Shown here piece by piece: positions 45,964-54,077 of a stretch of DNA of 64,000 bases (positions within the stretch are counted from its first letter, which is position 1; each line of letters opens with the position of its first letter). The position numbers and the translations under genes are program-made. The notes beneath the pieces were generated by a model that saw nothing but the letters and a program-made list of their open reading frames with translations, did no database searches and had not been told where the DNA came from. Source of the stretch: Variovorax sp. Root318D1. Lineage in GTDB: Bacteria > Pseudomonadota > Gammaproteobacteria > Burkholderiales > Burkholderiaceae_C. The stretch lies in NCBI RefSeq assembly GCF_001424835.1, contig NZ_LMCQ01000019.1:425055-489054 (forward strand). Direction: 5' to 3'.

Positions 45964-46779
45964 TCAAAATGCCGGGACCAGCGAGCCCTTGAACTGCGTT
46001 TCGATGAAGCTCTTCACCTCCGCCGACTGGTACGCCGCCACCAAGCGCTTGGCCCAGGGCCTGTCCTTGTCGGCGCGGCGCACGGCGATCAGGTTGGCGT
46101 ATGGGCTCTTGGCCGATTCCTTGATGACCGCGTCCTTGTTGAGTGAAAGCCCGGCCTTCTCGGCGTAGTCGTTGTTGATGGCGGCAATGACCAGGTCGTC
46201 GAGCGAGCGGGGCAGTTGGGCCGCATCCAGCGCTACCAGTTTCAGCTTCTTGGGGTTGCTCACCACATCTAGCGGCGTGGCGGTGTTGTTCTTCACGGCT
46301 TCGGGCTTCAGGGTGATGAGGCCGGCCGACTGCAGCAGCAGCAGCGCGCGGTTGCCGTTCGACGGGTCGTTCTGGATGCCAACCGATGCGCCCTCGGGCA
46401 GCTGGTCGATCGACTTGATCTTGCGCGAGTAGAAGCCCAGCGGCGCGGTGATGGTCAGGCCCACGGGCACGATGTCGAAACCGCGCGCCTTGTTCTGGTT
46501 GTCCAGAAAGGGCTGGTGCTGAAAGGCGTTGGCGTCCAGGTCACCCGAAGCCAACGCCGCGTTGGGCAGCTGGTAGTCGTTGAACACCACCAGCTGGATG
46601 TTCAGGCCGTCTTTCGCGGCCACCTTCTTCACCACTTCGAACACCTGCTCGGCGCTGCCGACGGAGACGCCGACCTTGACGGTGTTCTTGTCTTGCGCGA
46701 GCGCGGCGCTGCTGCCGGAAAAAAGGGCGACGGCCAGCGTTGCAAAGGCGAGGGAGCGGCGGCGGAAATTGGTGTGCAT
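45964..46779 (-). CDS. metQ: MetQ/NlpA-family ABC transporter substrate-binding protein
   Basis: Periplasmic binding protein for methionine or a related compound. The 271-residue protein has a signal peptide (basic N-terminus, FATLAVALFSGSSAALAQ) and the NlpA family blocks VGVSVGSAEQVFEVVKKVAA, DANAFQHQPFLD and GIQNDPSNGNRALLLLQSAG. There is no lipobox Cys at the cleavage site, so it is predicted to be soluble and not a lipoprotein like E. coli MetQ. It is divergent from metN-metI-metQ2. The ATG at 46779 starts the signal peptide. Confidence 0.88.
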   Translation of the reverse strand: MHTNFRRRSLAFATLAVALFSGSSAALAQDKNTVKVGVSVGSAEQVFEVVKKVAAKDGLNIQLVVFNDYQLPNAALASGDLDANAFQHQPFLDNQNKARGFDIVPVGLTITAPLGFYSRKIKSIDQLPEGASVGIQNDPSNGNRALLLLQSAGLITLKPEAVKNNTATPLDVVSNPKKLKLVALDAAQLPRSLDDLVIAAINNDYAEKAGLSLNKDAVIKESAKSPYANLIAVRRADKDRPWAKRLVAAYQSAEVKSFIETQFKGSLVPAF

Positions 46780-46855
46780 GTTGTGTGGCGCGAAATCAAA
46801 AAAATGAAGGCGCGAATGTGGCATTGCCCGGCGCACTTGGGAACGAACGAATGCG

Positions 46856-46867
46856 CATATCGATATG
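46856..46867. promoter_or_regulatory. Palindrome in the metQ-metN divergent gap
   Basis: CATATCGATATG, a perfect 12-bp palindrome in the 238-bp divergent gap; a further symmetric stretch TTATGCGATTTATCGAATAA lies about 30 bp on. Either could bind the regulator of both transporters. Confidence 0.35.
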
Positions 46868-47017
46868 GCATCGCTCGATCATGTGTGTGGGGTCTTATGC
46901 GATTTATCGAATAAGCACGCGACGATTTGTTCGTTCCTTTTCGGTGCCTTTGTTTTCATACTCGGCCCCTTTTTGCGAACCTTCGCGGTCGGCTCCACGC
47001 CCGCCGCTGCCTTTTTT

Positions 47018-47890
47018 ATGAGCAACCCTTCCTCCGGCGCGGGCCGCGGCAACGCGCAGCCCGTGATCCGTCTTCAATCGGTGCAGAAATCATTCGCACT
47101 TCCCAGCGGCGAGGTGTTCGACGCAGTGCAGTCGCTCTCGCTCGACATCCACCATGGCGATGTGTTCGGCCTGATCGGCAAGAGCGGCGCGGGCAAGTCG
47201 ACCCTGCTGCGCCTCATCAACCTGCTGGAGCGGCCCGATGCGGGCAAGGTCTTCGTCGGCGGGCGCGACCTCACCACGCTCTCGCGCCGCGAGCTGCGCG
47301 ACACGCGCCAGAACATCGGCATGATCTTTCAGCAGTTCAACCTGCTGCAGAACGCCACGGTGTTCGACAACGTGGCCTTCCCGCTGAAGATCCACGGCCG
47401 CCATTCGCGTGCCGAGATCGATGCGCGGGTGCGCGAGTGCCTGGCGCTGGTGGGCCTGGCCGAGAAGATCGACACCTACCCGGCGCAGCTCTCGGGCGGG
47501 CAGAAGCAGCGCGTGGCCATTGCACGCGCGTTGGCGCCGCGGCCGCAGGTGCTGCTGTGCGACGAGCCCACCTCGGCGCTCGACACGGAAACCACGCGCG
47601 CGCTGCTCGAAACGCTGCGCGACATCAACCAGAAGATCGGCGTGACGATCGTCATCGTGACGCATGAGCTCTCGGTGGTCGAAGTGCTGTGCCGCAACGT
47701 GGCAATCCTGGAGAAGGGCCGGCTGGTCGAGCAGTTCGCGGTGCTCGATGCGCCGAGCGAAGAGCGCCAGACGGCATTGGGCCGCGAGATCGACGAACTG
47801 GTGCGACGCCGCGAACGCGAGGCGCGCGAACCCGTCGAGCCGCGACCGCAGGCGTTGCGGCGCAACCCAGAGGAGGTGGCCTATGTTTGA
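47018..47890 (+). CDS. metN: Methionine-type ABC transporter ATP-binding protein (MetN-like, short)
   Basis: The ATPase of a MetNIQ-type importer. 290 residues with Walker A GLIGKSGAGKSTLLRL (~53-68), Q-loop IFQQFNLLQN, signature LSGGQKQRVAIARAL, Walker B VLLCDEPTSALD and H-loop VIVTHELSVV. E. coli MetN has about 340 residues because of a C-terminal methionine-sensing NIL domain; this protein ends soon after the nucleotide-binding domain with a charged tail, so that transinhibition domain is missing. The ATG at 47018 is preferred; upstream in-frame codons encode an unlikely hydrophobic extension. metI starts 8 bp inside its end. Confidence 0.9.
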   Translation: MSNPSSGAGRGNAQPVIRLQSVQKSFALPSGEVFDAVQSLSLDIHHGDVFGLIGKSGAGKSTLLRLINLLERPDAGKVFVGGRDLTTLSRRELRDTRQNIGMIFQQFNLLQNATVFDNVAFPLKIHGRHSRAEIDARVRECLALVGLAEKIDTYPAQLSGGQKQRVAIARALAPRPQVLLCDEPTSALDTETTRALLETLRDINQKIGVTIVIVTHELSVVEVLCRNVAILEKGRLVEQFAVLDAPSEERQTALGREIDELVRRREREAREPVEPRPQALRRNPEEVAYV

Positions 47891-48545
47891 GAACATCGCC
47901 CCCATCCTCCCGGAGCTCTGGACCGCCACCGGCCAGACCTTTTTGATGCTGGCTATCGGCCTCTCGGCCGCGGTGCTCATCGGCGGGCCGCTGGGCATTC
48001 TGCTTTTCCTGCTGGGGCCGGGTCAGTCGCTCGAAAACAAGCCGGCGTTCCTGGTGCTCAACTGGATCGTGAACACCGTGCGGTCGTTTCCTTTCATCAT
48101 TTTGCTGGTGGCGCTGGTGCCATTCACGCGCGTGATTGCGGGCACCTCCATCGGCCCGCTGGCGGCGGCGGTGCCGCTGTCGTTCGCGGCCATTCCGTAC
48201 TTTGCGCGGCTGGTCGACCAATGCCTGCGCGAAGTGCCGCGCGGCGTGATCGAGGCGGCGCACGCCATGGGCGCGTCGGAGCTGCAGATCGTCTGGCGCG
48301 TGCTGGTGGTGGAGGCGCGCTCGGGCCTGGTGCTGGCGCTCACGGTGCTTGCGGTGAGCTTTCTCTCCTACTCGGCCATTGCCGGCGTGGTGGGCGGCGG
48401 CGGCATCGGCGACCTGGCCATTCGCTACGGCTACTACCGCTTCCAGACCGACGTGATGGTGCTCACCGTGGCGCTGCTCGTGGTGCTGGTACAGATCCTG
48501 CAATTCGTGGGCAACACCACGGCGCGCAGGCTGGACAAGCGTTGA
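47883..48545 (+). CDS. metI: Methionine-type ABC transporter permease MetI
   Basis: Inner-membrane permease of 220 residues with five hydrophobic segments (first at ~16-45). The EAA loop that contacts the ATPase is VIEAAHAMGASELQIVWRVL (~128-147); YSAIAGVVGGGGIGDLAIRY follows, as in MetI proteins. The ATG at 47883 overlaps the metN stop by 8 bp, so the two are translationally coupled. Next gene in the same direction is the second metQ. Confidence 0.92.
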   Translation: MFENIAPILPELWTATGQTFLMLAIGLSAAVLIGGPLGILLFLLGPGQSLENKPAFLVLNWIVNTVRSFPFIILLVALVPFTRVIAGTSIGPLAAAVPLSFAAIPYFARLVDQCLREVPRGVIEAAHAMGASELQIVWRVLVVEARSGLVLALTVLAVSFLSYSAIAGVVGGGGIGDLAIRYGYYRFQTDVMVLTVALLVVLVQILQFVGNTTARRLDKR

Positions 48546-48573
48546 ATTTTTGTTCCCTTACTTTTTTGATCTC

Positions 48574-49395
48574 ATGAAAACCGCACTGCTGCGCCGTTCC
48601 GTCCTCGCCTTGTCCCTGGTTGCCCTGTCGTTCGGCGGGCTTTCGCTGGCACAGGCCCAGGAAGCCAAGAAGAACCTCGTCATCGGTGGCACCGCCGGCT
48701 CCAACATCGACCAGCTCAAGGCCGGCATCGTGCCCATCCTCGAGAAGAAGGGCTACAAGGTGAAACTGGTCGAGTTCAACGACTACGTGCAGCCCAACCT
48801 CGCACTTGCGCAGGGTTCGCTCGATGCCAATTTCTTCCAGCACCAGGTCTACCTGAAGAAGTTCTCGACCGACCAGAAGCTCGACCTCGCGGAGCTGGTG
48901 CAAGGCCCTATCGCGCCGCTGGGCGTGTACTCCACCAAGCGCAAGTCGCTGGCCGAACTGAAGGAAGGCGACCGCTTCACGTTGCCAAACGATCCGAGCA
49001 ATCTGGCTCGCGCGCTGATGCTCCTGGAGCAGAACAAGCTCATCACCATCAAGTCCGGCGTCGATCCGCTGCGCGCGTCTGAAAAAGATGTGGCCGAGAA
49101 CCCGAAGAAGCTCAAGTTCATTCCGCTCGAAGCCGCGCAGCTGCCGCGCTCCCTGGGCGACACCGAATACGCCATCGTCAACGGCAACTTCGCGATCTCG
49201 TCGGGCCTGAAGCTCAGCGAGGCGGTGGTGCTGGAGAAGACGCCCGACCACTACCTCAATGTGGTGGCCGTGAAGAGCGCTGACAAGAACACTGCCTGGG
49301 CCAAGGACATTGTGGAGGCCTACCATTCGAAGGACTTCAAGGCCGTGGTCGACACCAAGTTCCAGGGCTATGCCAAGCCCAGCTTCCTGCAATAA
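48574..49395 (+). CDS. metQ: MetQ/NlpA-family ABC transporter substrate-binding protein (second copy)
   Basis: A 273-residue binding protein of the same family as the divergent gene: signal peptide MKTALLRRSVLALSLVALSF, ending AQA^QE, then LVIGGTAGSNIDQLKAGIVP, VEFNDYVQPNLALAQGSLDA and LPNDPSNLARALMLLEQNKL. No lipobox Cys. It directly follows metN and metI and is probably the main partner; the divergent copy may widen substrate range. A small unknown gene follows by 21 bp. Confidence 0.9.
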   Translation: MKTALLRRSVLALSLVALSFGGLSLAQAQEAKKNLVIGGTAGSNIDQLKAGIVPILEKKGYKVKLVEFNDYVQPNLALAQGSLDANFFQHQVYLKKFSTDQKLDLAELVQGPIAPLGVYSTKRKSLAELKEGDRFTLPNDPSNLARALMLLEQNKLITIKSGVDPLRASEKDVAENPKKLKFIPLEAAQLPRSLGDTEYAIVNGNFAISSGLKLSEAVVLEKTPDHYLNVVAVKSADKNTAWAKDIVEAYHSKDFKAVVDTKFQGYAKPSFLQ

Positions 49396-49416
49396 CTCTC
49401 AAGCAAAAGGACGCCC

Positions 49417-49773
49417 ATGCCCGTGCTCGCTGTTTTCGACACCGAAGGAAACTGGCGCGACACGCATGTGTGCGACGGCTGGATCAACGAGCACCTGGCT
49501 CGGCAGGGCGTGGCCTGGGGCCGCGAAGCCGCGCCGCAAGGGCAGCAGGTGCTCGACCGCGCGGCGCTTGTCTACCTGCCCACGCAGGACGGCTACCTGG
49601 GCCTGCTGTTCGAAGCCGGGGAATGGGTGGCGCTGCCGGCCGACAAGCCGCTTTTCTTCGATGCCGGCGAGGCGGAGTCGTTCGATGGATTGCCCGCCGC
49701 GCTGCCGCTGTTCGAGGCCTTCGTCGAACAAGTGCTGTCCCTCACGGGCAACGACGCTGACGATGACGCGTGA
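49417..49773 (+). CDS. Conserved hypothetical protein, last gene of the met transporter operon
   Basis: A 118-residue soluble, acidic protein I do not recognise: MPVLAVFDTEGNWRDTHVCD opens it and the end is Asp-rich (LTGNDADDDA). It has two aromatic-rich stretches (VYLPTQDGYLGLLFEAGEW and KPLFFDAGEAESFDG). No signal peptide, TM helix or catalytic motif was seen. The start lies 21 bp after metQ2, so cotranscription is likely, and a role in methionine or sulfur use is only a guess from position. Confidence 0.65.
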   Translation: MPVLAVFDTEGNWRDTHVCDGWINEHLARQGVAWGREAAPQGQQVLDRAALVYLPTQDGYLGLLFEAGEWVALPADKPLFFDAGEAESFDGLPAALPLFEAFVEQVLSLTGNDADDDA

Positions 49774-49810
49774 GTGATGGCGCGGCCCTTGGCCGCCCGC
49801 CGTTTGCGCC

Positions 49811-50710
49811 TCAGTGTTTCGCCTCGTTCTTCAGAAAGTCAACGAAGGCGCGCAGCGGCGCCGGCATGTGCGTGCGGCTCGGGTAGTAGAGAAACGGGCC
49901 TGAGAAGCTCTGCCACCAATCCTCCAGCACCGGTACCAGCGCGCCGCTGTCGAGCGACGGGCGCAGGTACTCGTCGAAGGTGTAGATGAGCCCAAGGCCC
50001 GACTCGGCCGCATGCAATTCGAGATCGATCATCGACGCCACCAGCGGCCCGCTCGGCGTGATGCGGACGGTCTTGCCCTTGCGCACGAAGCCCCAGGCCG
50101 CGAGCACGCCGCTCGGAAAGCGGTGACCGATGCAGGCGTGCTGCAGCAGGTCGGTCGGGTGCCTGGGCGTGCCGTGCGCCGCCAGGTAGCGCGGTGACCC
50201 GGCGGCCACGAAGCGCTGCACGCGCGGGCCTAGCGGCACGGCAATCATGTCGCGCGCAATGCTCTCGTCGTAGCGAATGCCGGCGTCGAAGCCGGCTGCG
50301 AGCACGTCGATGAAGGTGTCGTTGGTCGTCACCTCCAGCGTGATGCCGGGGTGCGCGGCCAGGAATCGGCTGGCCAGTGGCGGCAGCACGCGCTGCGTCA
50401 CGATGGTCGGCACGTTGAGCCGCAGCGTGCCGGTGGGGCTGTCGCGAAAGCTGTTGAGCGTGTCGAGCGCGCCCGAGATGTCGTCGAGCGCCGGCGCGAT
50501 GCGTTCCAGCAGCCGCTGGCCGGCCTCGGTGGGCGTGACGCTGCGCGTGGTGCGGTTCAAAAGCCGCACGCCCAGCTGCGCCTCGAGCCGGCGCATGGCT
50601 TCGCTGAGCGAGGAGGGCGACACCCCGCGCAGCGCGGCGGCACCGCGAAAGCCGCTCGCCCGCGTCACCGCCACGAAGGCGCCGAGGTCCGAAAGGTCGG
50701 GATCGGTCAT
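49811..50710 (-). CDS. LysR-family transcriptional regulator
   Basis: A 299-residue LysR regulator: HTH at residues ~8-62 (FVAVTRASGFRGAAALRGVS and EAQLGVRLLNRTTRSVTPTE), effector domain after ~90 (DTFIDVLAAGFDAGIRYDES). It diverges from the aldo/keto reductase at 50839 across 128 bp that contain GCAC-AGCTC-GTGC (50734-50746), an LTTR-like half-symmetric site. The pairing suggests it controls that reductase. The ATG at 50710 is the natural domain start. Confidence 0.87.
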   Translation of the reverse strand: MTDPDLSDLGAFVAVTRASGFRGAAALRGVSPSSLSEAMRRLEAQLGVRLLNRTTRSVTPTEAGQRLLERIAPALDDISGALDTLNSFRDSPTGTLRLNVPTIVTQRVLPPLASRFLAAHPGITLEVTTNDTFIDVLAAGFDAGIRYDESIARDMIAVPLGPRVQRFVAAGSPRYLAAHGTPRHPTDLLQHACIGHRFPSGVLAAWGFVRKGKTVRITPSGPLVASMIDLELHAAESGLGLIYTFDEYLRPSLDSGALVPVLEDWWQSFSGPFLYYPSRTHMPAPLRAFVDFLKNEAKH

Positions 50711-50838
50711 GGTGTCGGATTGTGCGGTTTTTTGCACAGCTCGTGCGGTGCTGGGCGGATTATCGAACGAGGTTCTTTCTTCCAGACTACCGCCATACCG
50801 CTTGCAACCGCTTGCGGCCTTCAACGAAAGGAAGCGCA

Positions 50839-51849
50839 ATGAACACACGTCAACTCGGGGCCAGGGGCCCGAAGGTTTCCGCCATCGGCCTCGGCTGCAT
50901 GGGCATGTCGGCGCTGTACGGCCCCTCGGACCGCACCGAAAGCATCGCCACCATTCATGCCGCCATGGACGCGGGCATCACGCTGCTCGACACCGGCGAC
51001 TTCTACGGCGGCGGCCACAACGAAATGCTGATCGGCGAAGCACTCAAGGGCCTCAAGGGCTCGCAGCGCGACGCGGCCCTGGTCAGCGTGAAATTCGGTG
51101 CCCTGCGCGATCCGGCCGGCGGCTGGAGCGGCTACGACGCGCGGCCCGAAGCGGTGAAGAACTTCCTGGTCTATTCGCTGCAGCGGCTGGGTGTGGACCA
51201 TATCGACATTTACCGCCCGGCGCGGCTCGACTCGAACGTGCCGATCGAAGACACCGTGGGCGCCATTGCCGACATGGTGAAGGCCGGCTACGTGCGGCAC
51301 ATCGGGCTCTCGGAAGTGGGCTCGCACACCATTCGCAAGGCGGCGGCGGTGCACCCGATTGCCGACCTGCAGATCGAGTATTCGCTGATCTCGCGCGGCA
51401 TCGAGGACGACATTCTTGCGACCTGCCGCGAGCTGGGCATCGGCATCACGGCGTATGGCGTGCTGTCGCGCGGGCTGATCAGCGGACACTGGAAGAAAGA
51501 GGGCGCGGGCGCCACGGACTTTCGCGCGCACAGCCCGCGCTTCCAGGGCGAGAACGTCGAGCGCAACCTGGCGCTGGTCGATGCGCTGCGCAAGATCGCG
51601 GACGCCAAGGGCGTGACGGTCGCTCAGATTGCCATTGCATGGGTGGCGGCGCAGGGCGAAGACATCGTGCCGCTGGTGGGTGCGCGGCAGCGCACGCGGT
51701 TGCAGGAAGCGCTGGGCTCGCTCGGTGTTGCCTTGAGCGCGGACGATCTCGCAGCCATCGAACGCGCGGTGCCGAAGGGCGCCGCGGCCGGCGAGCGCTA
51801 CGCCGCCGCGCAGATGGCCCATCTGGACAGCGAGGCGGGCCACGCTTGA
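50839..51849 (+). CDS. Aldo/keto reductase with altered catalytic His
   Basis: A 336-residue AKR of the AKR13-like group: KVSAIGLGCMGMSALYGPSD, then Asp and Tyr in LDTGDFYGGGHNEMLIGEAL and Lys in ALVSVKFGALR. Where the family has YYQHRVD, this protein reads IYRPARLD, so the tetrad His is replaced by Ala. SNVPIEDTVGAIADMVKAGY and the cofactor end IVPLVGARQRTRL are intact. GAAAGGAAG precedes the ATG. It diverges from a LysR gene and converges with the T6SS operon. Activity and substrate need testing. Confidence 0.85.
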   Translation: MNTRQLGARGPKVSAIGLGCMGMSALYGPSDRTESIATIHAAMDAGITLLDTGDFYGGGHNEMLIGEALKGLKGSQRDAALVSVKFGALRDPAGGWSGYDARPEAVKNFLVYSLQRLGVDHIDIYRPARLDSNVPIEDTVGAIADMVKAGYVRHIGLSEVGSHTIRKAAAVHPIADLQIEYSLISRGIEDDILATCRELGIGITAYGVLSRGLISGHWKKEGAGATDFRAHSPRFQGENVERNLALVDALRKIADAKGVTVAQIAIAWVAAQGEDIVPLVGARQRTRLQEALGSLGVALSADDLAAIERAVPKGAAAGERYAAAQMAHLDSEAGHA

Positions 51850-51888
51850 CCAAGCCTGACGGCCGGGAGTCGCGCCTCGGCCTGTGCT

Positions 51889-52281
51889 TCAGGGCGAAAG
51901 AATCATCACCTTGCACTGGCTCGGCACGATGCGCATGCCGACCATGTTGTTGCGGTTTTGCGTGCTGAGGCTGGTCATGCGCGTGGCCGGCGTGCCCTTG
52001 ATGAGCACGGTGAAAGCGCCGGTCACGTGCCGCGACTGGCTCATGAAGGTCTGCGAGACGATGCCGCCGCCGGCACCGGTGGTGTCGCCCAGCGTGATGG
52101 GCGTGGTGGTGGCCATGTTGTGCGCGGGCATGCCCATGAAGAGGATGTTCCACGCGTTGGGCACTGCCGTGGGCCCGAACGCCATGTTCGGATACGGAAT
52201 GGGCGCCATGGCCGCGGGAGGCGTCTTGCAGACATCGGGGAAGGCCAGGTCCATTCCCATCAACTGGCAGTTGGCAAACAT
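51889..52281 (-). CDS. DUF4150 / PAAR-like T6SS spike protein
   Basis: A 130-residue PAAR-like domain protein of the DUF4150 family: GMDLAFPDVCKTPPAAMAPI, then PYPNMAFGPTAVPNAW and the Gly/Thr-rich GDTTGAGGGIVSQTF. PAAR-type domains cap the VgrG spike and carry cargo. Here the domain is bare, with no C-terminal toxin. The protein is very Met-rich. CAAGGAGA lies before the ATG. Last gene of the minus-strand operon, 29 bp after the DUF3540 gene. Confidence 0.85.
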   Translation of the reverse strand: MFANCQLMGMDLAFPDVCKTPPAAMAPIPYPNMAFGPTAVPNAWNILFMGMPAHNMATTTPITLGDTTGAGGGIVSQTFMSQSRHVTGAFTVLIKGTPATRMTSLSTQNRNNMVGMRIVPSQCKVMILSP

Positions 52282-52310
52282 CGGTGGTTCTCCTTGAATC
52301 GGCTGGTGTA

Positions 52311-52958
52311 TCAACCCATGTGGATTTGCGCGGCATCGACCTTGACGAGCTCGCTGGCCGTGAGCACCGTGTGCCTGGCATGCAGGCGCGTGGTGCCGGC
52401 GGCCTCGCAGTCGAGGTGGCCCACGCGCACCTGCTCGGTTTCGTCCACCACGCGCAGTGCGCTGCGCGCCATCTGCACGATGCGGTCGGCCACCGATTCG
52501 AAGACGCGCCCGACCAGGCGCAGGCGGCCGACGGTGGCGTCGAGCGCCTGGCCGGTGTAGCGCATGTCGTCGACGCGGCAGCTGGCGTTGGCGGCCTGCA
52601 GGTGCCATTGCGCGCCTTTCATCTGCAGCTGGCCGCCGCTTTGAAGGCGCACGTCGCCGGGGCTTTCGATCGAGAGTGCGCCGGGCGCGTCGATGCGGCT
52701 GAGGGAGGCATCGGCCTGCTCGAGCACGGCAATGAGGTACACCCTGTGGCTGTCGGGGCCTGAGAGCAGCACCGTGTCGCCCACTTCGGGCCTGAGCAGG
52801 CAACTGGCGGCGCGCCGACAGCGCCAGGCAAGTCCGCCGTCGTCCTCGACGTCGAACTGCGAATCGGGCAGCGCAGCCGTGAGTCGCCCCATGAAATGAA
52901 CCGGCATGGGCGCCAGCGCCGTGGCGGCGGCGATGGCGGGGCGCAGTGGAACGACATT
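52311..52958 (-). CDS. DUF3540-domain protein (T6SS-associated)
   Basis: A 215-residue protein that matches DUF3540 by its order and by the C-terminal repeat region: QLQMKGAQWHLQAANASCRV, SVADRIVQMARSALRVVDET and ETEQVRVGHLDCEAAGTTRL. This is the beta-helical, VgrG-like type of domain seen next to DUF2169 and DUF4150 genes in T6SS clusters. The N-terminal half may be an OB-like fold. AAGGA precedes the ATG. It probably sits between VgrG and the DUF4150 tip or serves as an adaptor; that is inference. Confidence 0.8.
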   Translation of the reverse strand, partial: NVVPLRPAIAAATALAPMPVHFMGRLTAALPDSQFDVEDDGGLAWRCRRAASCLLRPEVGDTVLLSGPDSHRVYLIAVLEQADASLSRIDAPGALSIESPGDVRLQSGGQLQMKGAQWHLQAANASCRVDDMRYTGQALDATVGRLRLVGRVFESVADRIVQMARSALRVVDETEQVRVGHLDCEAAGTTRLHARHTVLTASELVKVDAAQIHMG

Positions 52959-53020
52959 CATGGCGGATTCCTTTCTTGCTTGCTGTTGGCGGCTGGAAAA
53001 CGGGTGAGAGGTGTTGGCGC

Positions 53021-54070
53021 TCAATGCGACCCGGACCATACCTGGGCCTTGAAGAGCTCTGGATCGCTCTCGATGATTCCGCCGCGGCTGGAGAAGTGGG
53101 TGCCTTGCTGGAGCGCGCGATGAAGGCGGGTGCGCAGAAAGCAGGCACCGCGGAGGTCGGCACCGCGGAGGTCGGCGTATGAAAGGTCTGCGTCCTGCAG
53201 TTGGGCGTCCCGCAGGCTCGCACCTGTGCAGCGTGCGCGGTGAAAGACGGCGAGCGGCAGGCGGGCGTGGCTGAAGTCGACGCGCTCCAGAACAGCTTCC
53301 ACCCAGATCGACTGGTCGAAGCGCCCGCCGCTGCAGTTCGCGCCGCTGAGGTCGGCCTCCGGAAACAGCGCCTGGCAGGCATCCGTATGCGAGAAGTTCG
53401 CGCGCCGCAGCGATGTTCCCTTGAAGTTGCCTTGCGTGAGCGTGGCGCCGCTGAAGTCGGCGTCGTCGAGCTGGCTGTCGGTGAACTGGCACAGGCGCAG
53501 CGACAAGCCGGCGAAGCATTGTCCGTCCAGGTCGCATTCGAGGAACATGACGCTCAGGCATTGCGTCTGCGCAAAGACCGCTGTCTTCAGGTCGAGGCGG
53601 TGAAAGGTGACGAAGTTCAGCGTGGCGCCGGTGAAGTCGGCCCGGTCGAGCTGAGACTCCAGGAAGCTTGCACGTTCGAACTGCTGCGACTGCAGCAGGC
53701 TTTCCGTCAACTCGCATCGGAAGAACCTGGCAAAGTCCAGCCGCGTGTCCTTGAAGCTGGCCTGCCGTGCCTGGCATTCGACGAAGGATGCGCTTTCGAG
53801 CGTGGCGGTGTCGAAGCGCGCAGCATTCACGCAGCAGCGAAAGAACTGCACCTCCTTCAGATGGCCGGCGGAAAACTCGCAGCCCGACAGGTTGCAGTGC
53901 GACAGCGCGCTGCCTTCGAGATTGGCGTTCGCAAAGTTGGCGCCTCTGAAATCGACGTCGTCCAGCAGCGCGCCCGAGAGGTCGAGGCCGCTCAAGTCCC
54001 ACCCCCTGCAATCGGCGCTGCCGATCTGTGTGCCGTGACGGATCCTGTCGACGAATTCATCGCGCGTCAT
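53021..54070 (-). CDS. Pentapeptide repeat protein in the T6SS operon
   Basis: A 349-residue protein made almost entirely of pentapeptide repeats (A/C-D/N-L/F-x-x): for example GLDLSGALLDDVDFRGANFA, ANLEGSALSHCNLSGCEFS and near the end YADLRGADLRGACF. Such repeats form right-handed quadrilateral beta-helices. The first 25 residues (MTRDEFVDRIRHGTQIG) form a short helical cap. It follows the DUF2169-pentapeptide gene by 7 bp, so it is cotranscribed. Pentapeptide helices are also known as gyrase-mimicking inhibitors, but nothing here supports that specifically. Confidence 0.88.
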   Translation of the reverse strand: MTRDEFVDRIRHGTQIGSADCRGWDLSGLDLSGALLDDVDFRGANFANANLEGSALSHCNLSGCEFSAGHLKEVQFFRCCVNAARFDTATLESASFVECQARQASFKDTRLDFARFFRCELTESLLQSQQFERASFLESQLDRADFTGATLNFVTFHRLDLKTAVFAQTQCLSVMFLECDLDGQCFAGLSLRLCQFTDSQLDDADFSGATLTQGNFKGTSLRRANFSHTDACQALFPEADLSGANCSGGRFDQSIWVEAVLERVDFSHARLPLAVFHRARCTGASLRDAQLQDADLSYADLRGADLRGACFLRTRLHRALQQGTHFSSRGGIIESDPELFKAQVWSGSH

Positions 54071-54077
54071 TCGAGGG

